In this document: one piece after another, positions 9,715 through 17,460 of the stretch
Layout: each line of letters starts with the position of its first letter
How positions within the stretch are numbered: position 1 is the stretch's first letter
Source: Halocaridina rubra
Lineage: Eukaryota > Arthropoda > Malacostraca > Decapoda > Atyidae
Assembly: GCA_037179515.1 (NCBI GenBank)
Contig: JAXCGZ010005175.1
Coordinates: 1 to 17,460, forward strand
Direction of reading: 5' to 3'
DNA length: 17,460 nucleotides
The notes under the pieces: model-generated
Told to the model about the DNA's origin: nothing
What the model saw: the letters and a program-made list of their open reading frames with translations, nothing else
Database searches by the model: none
Translations under genes and position numbers: made by a program

Positions 9715-9783
9715 TTACCCCGACAGGAACTTGAACCTGGGACTTATAATTACTTGCCAAGGCGCTACCAACTACACCACAGA
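9715..9783 (-). ncRNA. tRNA-like core, monomer 4
   Basis: The A box is exact; the B box reads GGTTCAAGTTC with one mismatch. One or two bases are lost in the middle (ACTTGCC instead of ACTAAGCC on the plus strand). Confidence 0.5.
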
Positions 9784-9986
9784 ATGTTAGAGGGGAACAA
9801 ACTTTGCAGCTTACATCTGCTATATTAGAAATGAACGCATTCTATCTGACTGCCACAATGTTCATATTACAGTTTCCCCAACCTCACTTGTGGTTTCGTT
9901 TTTGCATTTAACTCAACTCCCAATCTCATTCGGAACCAACAATGACCAAATATGCACATTACCATATGTGAAAACATGAATTATTT

Positions 9987-10056
9987 TTACCCCGACTGGG
10001 ACCTGAACCTGAGACTTATAATTACTAAGCCAAGGCGCTAAAAACTACACCACAGA
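9987..10056 (-). ncRNA. tRNA-like core, monomer 5
   Basis: The A box is damaged (AGTTTTTAGCG instead of AGTTGGTAGCG). The B box has one mismatch (GGTTCAGGTCC). This is the last minus-oriented core before the orientation switch. Confidence 0.5.
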
Positions 10057-10175
10057 AGGTTAAACCGCGAGAGAGGTTGGGGAAACTGTAATATGAACAC
10101 TGTGGCATTCAGCTAGAATGCGTTCTTTCCAAATATAGCAGATTTAAGCTGTTTCGGTTTATTTTCCTTTAACCT

Positions 10176-10244
10176 TCTGTGGTGTAGTTGGTACCGCCTT
10201 GGCTTAGTAATTATAAATCCCAAGTTTAAGTCCCGGTCGGGGTA
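10176..10244 (+). ncRNA. tRNA-like core, plus monomer A
   Basis: The A box TGGTGTAGTTGG is exact. The B box AGTTTAAGTCC has two mismatches. It is the first core in plus orientation, divergent from monomer 5. Confidence 0.5.
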
Positions 10245-10448
10245 CAAATGAATCATGTTTTCACATTTGGTAACGTGCTTATTTGGTTATTGTTGGTCCT
10301 GCATGAGATTGGGAGTTGAATTAAATGCAAAAACGAAACCACGAGTGAGGTTGGGGAAACTGTAATACGAACATTGTGGCATTCAGATAGAATGCGTTCA
10401 TACCTAGTATAGCAGATATAAGCTGTAAAGTTTATTTCCATTTCATCT

Positions 10449-10518
10449 TCTGTGGTGTAGATGGTAGCAACTTGGCTTAGTAATTATAAGTCCCAGGTTC
10501 AAGTCCCATTCGGGGTAA
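10449..10518 (+). ncRNA. tRNA-like core, plus monomer B (both Pol III boxes intact)
   Basis: The A box TGGTGTAGATGG and B box GGTTCAAGTCC both fit the eukaryotic consensus. A T5 run at 10531-10535, about 13 nt past the core, could terminate Pol III, giving a short RNA of roughly 90-100 nt if transcribed. Transcription itself is not shown by the sequence. Confidence 0.6.
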
Positions 10519-10721
10519 AAATGATTCATGTTTTTACATATGGTAATGTGCTTATTTGGTTATTGTTGCCTCTGAATGAGATTGGGAGTTGAGTTAAATG
10601 CGAAAACGAAACCACGAGTGAGGTTGGGGAAACTGTAATATGAACACTGTGGCATTCAGATAGAATGCGTTCATATCTAATATAGAAGATATAAGCTGTA
10701 TGGTTTGTTTCCCTTTAACCT

Positions 10722-10757
10722 TCTGTGGTATAGTTGATAGCGCCTTGGCTTAGTAAT
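10722..10757 (+). ncRNA. tRNA-like core, plus monomer C, truncated by LINE B
   Basis: The core begins normally (TCTGTGGTATAGTTG), with one A-box mismatch, and breaks off at TAGTAAT, where LINE B sequence starts. The B-box half is missing from the window. Confidence 0.55.
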
Positions 10758-11410
10758 ACTGGGTTAGAGAGCATTATAATAACTGTTGTATATAACCCAC
10801 TAAGGAACCAACATAGGCTAGCAGTTTATGAGGAAAGTCACATAGGTACTAATGAAGTCATAACTCAGTTGCTAACATAGCACGAGAGAGAAAATGTAAG
10901 ATTTTGATTATGGGAGATTTTAATCATATAGAGAAAGAGTAAATATATCTTGACCCACAGCGTGGTGAGGACTCATTCGGGGCAAGATTCCTAGATTGTA
11001 TACAAGGGAAATTCCTACATCAACACGTACTGAATCAAAAGAGGTCCATGGGTGAGGATGAGTCATCACTACTTGATCTAGTACTCACAGGTAATGTGTT
11101 GCATATTGAAAAAATCGAGTATGAACAACCAATTGGGAAGAGTGACAACTGTGTGTTGTTGATGGAGTATATCACTGAAGATGTTCTGCATGAGAGTAGA
11201 GGCAATGAGTACATAAGGAGGAACTATCCAAAAGGAGATTACATCAAAATGAATGAGCTTTTTGCAGTTATTGACTGGAGAACCTTATTTTACAACAGAT
11301 CTGTACAAGAAATGTACATCTTTTTATGTGAATTATGGGAAGATAGTAGATTGCTGCATACCTGTCACCAAAGTAGTTGTAACTCATGCCAGAGAGAGAT
11401 GGTTCAATAA
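10758..11410 (+). pseudogene. LINE B endonuclease domain, C-terminal part
   Basis: The main frame reads VVYNP (about 10790), LIMGDFNH with GDFN at 10913-10924, then SLLDLVLTGN (about 11063-11092) and PIGKSDN (about 11131-11151), the usual order of an apurinic-like LINE endonuclease. The last motif has Asn where the family has the catalytic His (SDN for SDH). Two in-frame stops occur upstream of 11048. From 11048 the frame is open for 120 codons. The N-terminal catalytic Glu region is missing through 5' truncation. Confidence 0.7.
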
Positions 11411-13190
11411 TTAGTGTAAAAGAGCAAAGGAGTGGAGAGACAAATGCTGGAAATGATAGAGGAGGAGAAAAAGCATAAATGCCTTGCACACCTATAAAAG
11501 AGCAAAAAATGATAACCTAAGTAAAAGAAGAGAGGCAGAGATAGACTATGAAAGGGATATCACCAAGAAGGCTAAAGAAAATCCCAAACTTTTCCACAGT
11601 TTTATCAGAAGAAAACTAACAGTAAAAGAACAGATTTTAAAGCTTTAGAGAGCGGATGGAAGCATCACTGAGACGAATGAAGGGATCTGCAAAGAATTGA
11701 ACAATGAGATTCAGTCAACATTTACAGTAGAAAATATCCCATCTCCTCAGATTGCAGAGATAGAAACTCATGTGCCAATATTAGAGAACATCATCCTTTC
11801 AACCACAGAGGTATACAAAGCGCTGATTGAGTTAGATGTCCATAAAGCTACAGGTCCTAATGATGAATCTCCTCATGTACTTGAAAAATTCGCAAATTCA
11901 ATATCAGTGGCACAGAATATCATATTTATAAAGTGGCTGGAGTCAGGGGAAATTCCAAGATGCTGGAAACAAGCGAACATGATACCTATTTTCATAAAGC
12001 AAAGAAGGGATATGGTTCTAAACTTTAGACCTGTTTCATTGACCAGCATAGTTTGCAACATAGCTTCAGAGAAGTTAGATCAACAGTAATAAACTTACTA
12101 GAATTTTATTATGAAGTAAACCGAATCTTACAGGAAAGAAAGGGCTGGGCAGATTATATATGCCTAGAATTCCAGAAAGCATTTGACACTGTCCCACACA
12201 GGAGACTTATTAAGAAGCTGCAAGCAATGGCTAAAATAGGTGGATATGTTTTGAAATGGACAAAACATACTTAGAAAAAAAGGAACACAGGGTTAGAGTA
12301 AGACACTCAGTGTCTGAATGAAGAAGAGTTATTAGTAGAGTTCCAGAGGGTTCAGTTTTAGGGCCACATTTGTTCCTTGTATATGTAAATGACCTACCAG
12401 ATTCTGTAAATTCATTCATGAATATGTTTGCAGATGATGCAAAGTCTGTGAAGAGAGTAAGAAACGAGGACAATGGTAGAGAACTTCAGGAAGATCGAAA
12501 TAGTCTGCATGAGTAGTCAAAAAAGTGGCAAATTAAATTCAATACTTCAAAATGTAAGGTAATGAGAATGGGTACAAGTGCAAGAAGGACCAAGCTTGAC
12601 TACTCGGTGGCAGCAGTACAACTTTAAGATACAGAGAATAAGAGAGATCTATGAGTAAACATACTGGCCGATTTGTCTCCAGAAATGCATATAAATGGCA
12701 TAGCAAGGGCAGCATATGCTTAATTAGCAAATGTAAGGTTAACCTTCAGGAATATGGACAGAGAAATGTTCAGAGATATTTATGTAATCACTTTGAGGCC
12801 AAAACTTGAATTTACAGCACCCATTTTGAATCCGACTTGAAAAGGCACGTAGTTAAGCAGTTCAAAAACATGCTACGAAACTGGTTCCAGAAATACGATT
12901 TCTCAGTTATGATGCGAGGCTGAGGGAAATAGATTTACCATCACTTGAATCTAAAAGATTGAGGAGTGATATGGTGACGGTTTTTAAATTCCTTCATGGT
13001 TATGACAGAGTGGACATGGATCAATATTTTTATATAGCTGGCACTAGAAGTAGAGGTCATAGTTCGAAGCTTCTTAAGAAAACTTCTTTGCAGGATGAAA
13101 GGAAGTAACTTTTCCAGTGTAAGAGTAATTGACAATTGTAATTCGCTAAGAGAGGAGGTAGTTAATGCTAAGTTAATTCATAGTTTTAAG
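11411..13190 (+). pseudogene. LINE B reverse transcriptase and C-terminal region, broken
   Basis: A charged linker (about 11411-11690) leads to the RT. Motifs are KATGPND (about 11845), IPRCWKQANMIPIF (about 11950-11992), FRPVSLTSI (about 12022-12048), KAFDTVPH (Asp 12185-12187), VPEGSVLGP (Gln to Glu in the usual PQG) and FADD (12427-12438). A deletion at about 12055 joins VCN to the later HGFRE-type block, removing about 72 bp relative to copy E. Several stops and frameshifts follow, and the C-terminal third is only recognisable by alignment to copies C-E. The protein cannot be made. Confidence 0.75.
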
Positions 13191-13290
13191 AACAAATATG
13201 AAAAGTATCACGAAGTACAAAATAGAACCAACCAGTAGACAGGAAGTTACGAGCTTGAGGCTCTTTCCAATAAACACAATTAGGTAATTA

Positions 13291-14805
13291 CATGATGATA
13301 TAACCCCTCATATACTTAAGAAAAGCGCAAACTCAATATAAGTGGCAATAATTTTCATATTTAAAGTCACTGGAGACAGGGCAGATTCAAATATGCTGAA
13401 AACAAGCAAAAGTGATACCTACCATCTTCAAAAAGGGAAGGAGGTATGCGGCTCTAAACTATGCACCAGTTTCCTAGAAAAGCATAGTTTGCACAGTTAT
13501 AGAGAAACTACTAAAGAAATATATCTCTCTTCACTTGGAAACCTGCAACTTTTGGTCAGCGAGATAAAATGGCTTCAGAGAAGGTAGATCAACAGTAACA
13601 AACTTATTACAATTTTATGATGACGTAAGCTGAATCTTACAGGAGAAAGAGGGCTGGGCAGATTGAATATTCCGAGACTTCCACAAAGCATTTGACACTG
13701 TTCCACGTGGGAGACTTATTAAGAAGCTGCAAACAATGGCTAGAATAGGTGGAAAAGTCTTAGAATGGATAAAAACTTACTTAGAAGGAAGAGAACAGTG
13801 GGTTAGAGTAAGAAACTCAGTGACTGAATGGAGAAGAGTTATTAGTGGAGTTCCACAAGGCTCAGTTTTAGGGCCACTTTTATTCCTTGTATATGTAAAT
13901 GACCTATCAGTCTGTAAATTAATTCATGAATATGTTTCCAGATGATGCAAAGATTGTGAGGAAAGTAAGAAACGAGAACAATGGTAGGGAACTTCATGAA
14001 GATCTAAATAGTTTCCATGAGTGGTCAGAAAAGTGCCCAATGAAATTCAATACTTCTAAATGTAAGGTAAAGAGAATGGGTACAAGTGAAAGAAGCCCCA
14101 AGCTTCACTAGTCGGTGACAGGAGTACAATTTCAAGAGAAAGAAAATGAGAGATATCTAGGACTAAACATACTGGCAGTTTGTCTCCAAAAATACATATA
14201 AATGGCATAGTAAGGGCAGCATATGCTTTCTTATAAAATATAAGGGTAGCCTTCAGGCACATTGATAAGGAAATGTTCAGAAATATTTATGTAACCTATG
14301 TGCGGCCAAAACTTGAAGCCCCCTTTTTTAATCTGCACTTGAAAAAGCACGTAGCTAAGCTTGATAAAGTTCAAAGACATGCCACAAAACTGGTGCCAGA
14401 AATACACAATCTAAGTGATGATGAGAGGCTGAGGGAATTACTTACCATCACTCGAAGCTAGAAGATTGAGGGGGATATGGTGACAGTCTTTAAATTCCTT
14501 CATGGTTATGATAGAGTGGATAGGGATCGATATTTTGATATGGCTGGCTCTAAAACTAGAGGTCATAGTTTGAAGCTTTGTAAGAAAATTTCTTTGCAGG
14601 ACATAAGGAAGTACTTTTTCAGTGTACGAGTAGTTAATAATTGTAATTCTCTAGGCGAGGGGGTAGTTAATGCTAACTCAATCCATACTTTTAAGGACAG
14701 GTATGATAAGTATCACTAAGTACAAAATGGACCCGATCGGGAGACGGGAAGACACGAGCTAAGCTCTTTTCCGTAAGCACAATTAGGTAATCACATACAC
14801 ACTAT
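13291..14805 (+). mobile_element. LINE C: 5'-truncated, head-to-tail after LINE B
   Basis: Starts abruptly at about 13291 with sequence aligning to LINE B from about 11860, inside the RT fingers. It ends with CTCTTTTCCGTAAGCACAAT and AGGTAATCACATACACAC at about 14760-14805. The start lies directly behind the LINE B 3' end, in the same orientation. Confidence 0.8.
13600..14719 (+). pseudogene. LINE C reverse transcriptase palm to C-terminus, broken
   Basis: A TGA near 13660 interrupts the block before KAFDTVP (Asp 13694-13696). From 13736 the frame reads IGGKVLEWIKTYLEG, VPQGSVLGPLLFLVYVNDL and stops at 13945. The catalytic box reads FPDD at 13935-13946 in another frame; the Ala before the two Asp residues is Pro. 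The C-terminal part continues in two pieces (14273-14461 and 14477-14719), separated by a TAG, with RPKLEAPF, KVQRHATKLVPEI, FLHGYDRVDRDRYFDMAG and RGHSLKL. The original end appears to be the TAA near 14719. Confidence 0.75.
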
Positions 14806-14817
14806 TGACCCGTTTCT

Positions 14818-15982
14818 TTGAGCAGCAAAGCTTCCAAAGTTATGGAGAAACTACTTAGGAAACATATCTTTCTTCACTTGGAATCCTTCAACTTTTTGTC
14901 AGTGGGACAACATGGCTTCAAAAAAGGTAGATCCACAGTAACAAACTTATTACAATTTTATAATGAGTCTAGCCGAATCTTACAGGAAAGAGAGGGCTGG
15001 GCAGATTGCAATTTTCTGAGCTTCCAGAAAGCATTTGACACTGTCCCACATGGGAGAATTATTAAGAAGCTGCAAGCAATGGTAATATGTGGATATGTCT
15101 TGGAATGGATAAAAACATACTTAGAAGGAAGGGAACAGAGGGTTTTAGCAACTTTCTGTCTGAATGGAGAAGAGATAAGAGTGAAGTTCCACAGGATTCA
15201 GTTTTAGGGCCACTTTTGTTCCTAGTATATGTATATGACCTACCAGTCTGTGAATTCATTCATGAAAATTTATGCAGATGATGCAAAGAATGTATTAAAA
15301 AAAAAAAGTAAGAAACGAGAACAAAGGTAGAGAGCTTAAGGAAGATCTAAATAGTCTGCATGAGTAGTCAGAAAAAAGGCTAATGAAATTCAGTACTTCA
15401 GAATATAAGGTAATGAGAATGGGCACAAGTGCAAGAAGGCCCAAACATGGCTACTAGGTGGCAGGAGTAGAACCTCAAGATACAGAGAATGAGAGAGATC
15501 TAGGAGTAAACGTACAGACAGATTTGTCTCCAAATATGCATATAAATGGCATAGTAAGGGCAGCATATGCTTTCTTAGCAAATGTAAGGGTAGCCTTCAG
15601 CCACATGGACAAGGAAATAGTCAGAATTATTTATGTAACATACGTGAGGCAAAAGGTCAAATATGCAGCCCCCTTTTGGAATCCACACTTCAATAAGGAC
15701 ATAGTTATATTGAAAAAGGTTCGAAAACATGCCACAAAACTGGTGCACGAAAATACGCAATTTGAGTATGATGAGAGGTTGAGGGAATTAGACTTACCAT
15801 CACTCGGAGCTAGAAGATTTAGGGATATGGTGACGGTTTTAAAATTACTTCATGGTTGTGACAGAGTGGATAGAGATCGATATTTTGATATGGCTGGAAC
15901 TATAACTGGAGCTCATAGTTTGAAGCTTTGTAAGAAACATTCTTTGTTGGATGTAAGGATGTACTTTTTTAGGGAAGAGTAG
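14818..15982 (+). pseudogene. LINE D reverse transcriptase palm to C-terminus, broken
   Basis: The first piece (14818-15207) reads KVMEKLLRKHIFLHLESFNF, GQHGFKKGRSTVTNLL and KAFDTVPHG (Asp 15037-15039). A frameshift near 15140 moves the PQ-x-S/LGPLLFLVY block to the frame ending 15281. The catalytic box is YADD at 15271-15282, unlike FADD-type siblings. The last piece (15458-15982) carries NERDLGVN, MHINGIVRAAYAFLANVRVAF, YAAPFWNPH, HATKLVHEN and DRVDRDRYFDMAG. It stops early after MYFFREE, short of the usual C-terminal end. The piece opens only with a GTG-type codon, so it is not an independent gene. Confidence 0.75.
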
Positions 15983-16124
15983 TTGATAACTGGAATGTGC
16001 TAAGCGAGTAGGTAGTAAATGCTAACTGAATCTATAGTTTTAAGAACAAGTATGATAAGTATCATTAAGTACAAAATGGAACCGACCAGGAGACAGCAAG
16101 TTACGAACTTGGGGCTCTTTCCCG

Positions 16125-16160
16125 TAAAAAAAAAAAACACACACACACACACACACACAC
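16125..16160. repeat. Poly-A/(AC)n tail at the LINE D-E junction
   Basis: An A-run at about 16125-16137 continues as (AC)n to 16160. LINE E sequence begins at the next base. Confidence 0.9.
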
Positions 16161-17460
16161 TGGAGTCAGGGTAGATTCCAAGATGCTGGAAAAAAGCAAA
16201 CGTGGTACCTATCTTCAAAAAGGGAAGGAGGGATAACGGCTCTAAACTATAGACCAGTTTCCTTACCCAGCATAGTTTGCAAAGTTATGGAGAACTATTA
16301 AGGAAACATATCTCTCTTCACTTGGAAACCTTCAACTTTTTGTTAGTGAGGCAACATGGCTTCAGAGAAGGTAGATCAACAGTAACAAATTTATTAGAAT
16401 TTTATGATGAGGTAAGCCAAATCTTACAGGAAAGAGAGGACTGGGCAGATTGTATATTCCTAGACTTCCAGAAAGCGTTTGACACTGTTCCACATGGGAG
16501 ACTTATTAGGAAGCTGCAATCAATGGCTAGAATAGGTGAAAATGTTTTGGAATGGATAAAAACTTACTTAGAAGGAAAGGAACAGAGGGTTAGAGTAAGA
16601 CACCCAGTGTCTGAATGGAGAAGAGTTAGTAGTGGAGTTCCACAGGGTTCAGTTTTAGGGCCACTTTTGTTTCTTGTATATGTAAATGACCTACCAGAGT
16701 CTGTAAATTCATTCATGAATATGTTTGCAAATGATGCAAAGATTGTGAAGAAAATAAAAAACGAGAACAATGGTAGAGAACTTCTGGAGGATCTAAATAA
16801 TCTGCATGAGTGGACAGAAAAGTGGCTAATGAAATTAAATACTTCAAAATGTAAGGTAATGAGAGTGGGTACAAGTGCAAGAAGGCCCAAGCTTGACTAC
16901 TCGGTGGCTGGAGTACAACTTCAAGAGACAGAAAATGAGAGAGATCTAGGAGTAAACATACTGGCAGATTTGTCTCCAGAAATACATATAAATGGCATAG
17001 TAAGGGCAGCATATGCATTCTTATCAAATGTAAGGGTAGCCTTCAGGCACATGGACAAGGAAATGTTCAGAAATATTTATGTAACCTATGTGAGGCCAAA
17101 ACTCGAATATGCAGCCCCCTTTTGGAATCCGCACTTGAAAAAGCACATAGCTAAGCTTGAAAAAGTTCAAAGACATGCCACGAAACTGGTGCCAGAAATA
17201 CGCAATCTCAGTTATGATGAGAGGTTGAGGAAATTAGACTTACCATCACTCGAAGCTAGAAGAGTGAGGGGGGATATGGTGACAGTCTTTAAATTCCTTC
17301 ATGGTTATGATAGAGTGGATAGGGATCGATATTTTGATATGGCTGGCTCTAGAACTAGAGGTCATAGTTTGAAACTTCGTAAGAAAACTTCTTTGCAGGA
17401 TGTAAGGAAATACTTCTTCACTGTAAGAGTAGTTGATAATTGGAATTCGCTAAGCGAGGA
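16161..17460 (+). mobile_element. LINE E: youngest-looking copy, continues past the window
   Basis: Begins with TGGAGTCAGGGTAGATTCC, aligning to LINE B near 11938, a third distinct truncation point, directly after the (AC)n tail of LINE D. It runs in the same orientation off the right edge. Its coding region is open from 16253 to the edge, unlike the decayed siblings. Confidence 0.8.
16253..17460 (+). CDS. LINE E reverse transcriptase fragment, long open frame with mutated catalytic box
   Basis: This frame has no stop from 16253 (after TAG 16250-16252) to the right edge, about 402 codons. The RT proper starts in this frame at about 16301 after a one-base loss near 16291. The first ATG is 16523. 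Motifs in order: QHGFREGRSTVTNLLEFYDE (16352-16411), WADCIFLDFQKAFDTVPHG (about 16442-16498), WIKTYLEG, GVPQGSVLGPLLFLVYVNDL (16634-16693), FAND (16724-16735), NTSKCKVM, NERDLGVNI, YAAPFWNPHLKKH, HATKLVPEIRN, FLHGYDRVDRDRYFDMAG and RGHSLKL. Blocks A and B look normal, but the first Asp of FADD is Asn (AAT at 16730-16732), which should abolish polymerisation. Translation is doubtful given the 5' truncation. It is the best-preserved coding copy in the window. Confidence 0.75.

Larger units (their letters stand above)
10758..13290 (+). mobile_element. LINE B: 5'-truncated copy of the second LINE family
   Basis: LINE B starts inside an endonuclease domain, joined to a cut tRNA-like monomer, and runs through reverse transcriptase and C-terminal region to a 3' end with a GGCTCTTTCC motif and AACACAATTAGGTAATTACA (about 13260-13290). 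It is the longest and the most decayed of the four related copies. The family differs from LINE A (FADD rather than YADD in most copies, and a different C-terminus), but is also of the Jockey/CR1 type, possibly Rex1-like by its C-terminal tail. The clade is a tentative inference. Confidence 0.8.
14806..16160 (+). mobile_element. LINE D: 5'-truncated, head-to-tail after LINE C
   Basis: Begins at about 14806 with GACCCGTTTCTTTGAGCAGC, aligning to LINE B near 12032, a different truncation point from LINE C. It ends with GGGGCTCTTTCCCGTAAAA and an A-run passing into (AC)n at 16137-16160. The AATTAGGTAAT block of the other 3' ends is absent here. Confidence 0.8.

Noticed and set aside
10253..10441. 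Minus-strand 62-codon frame in the satellite
   Set aside because: It is not conserved as open between monomers and spans the tRNA-like leader.
15458..15982. 174-codon frame as an independent gene
   Set aside because: It is the C-terminal part of LINE D, starts with a non-ATG codon and continues the broken RT frame.
16564..17027. Minus-strand frames of 104-108 codons
   Set aside because: They are antisense to the LINE E reverse transcriptase frame, and similar minus frames recur opposite the sibling copies.

Overview
The window looks like repeat-rich intergenic DNA from a eukaryote. It contains no recognisable host protein gene and no rRNA, functional tRNA or CRISPR array. Very long (TA)n tracts, several non-LTR retrotransposon (LINE) copies with microsatellite-like tails, tRNA-derived repeats and a pogo/Tigger-like DNA transposon together suggest an arthropod, most likely a decapod crustacean. 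That assignment is an inference from repeat style, not from a marker gene.

Layout. 1-2000: a Tigger-like element with TA target duplication and short terminal inverted repeats (650-1953), carrying a transposase N-terminal remnant (1524-1634), plus the end of a related copy in inverted orientation (1-277), separated by ATT/TAA/CT microsatellites. About 2100-7704: LINE A, a nearly full-length but inactivated CR1/Jockey-type element with ORF1 (2714-4176) and ORF2 (4163-7262, endonuclease plus reverse transcriptase). ORF2 is broken by frameshifts, stops and a 316-bp insertion just after the YADD catalytic box. 7705-7823: repeat debris and another Tigger-like end. 7824-8805: TG/TA microsatellites enclosing two copies of a ~190-bp near-perfect palindrome.

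8806-10757: a tandem array of ~272-bp monomers, each with a tRNA-like core (Pol III A and B boxes). Five monomers point leftward, then three (the last truncated) point rightward, switching at about 10066. 10758-17460: four head-to-tail copies (B, C, D, E) of a second LINE family. B starts inside the endonuclease domain and interrupts the last tRNA-like monomer. C, D and E start at three different points inside the reverse transcriptase, each directly after the 3' end of the previous copy. Copy E has the longest undamaged reading frame in the window (16253 to the right edge, about 402 codons), but its FADD catalytic motif reads FAND.

The elements form a nested mosaic rather than a cooperating gene set. 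The points most worth following are the palindrome/(TA)n module, the orientation-switching tRNA-like satellite, the head-to-tail LINE array, and copy E with its single catalytic substitution.
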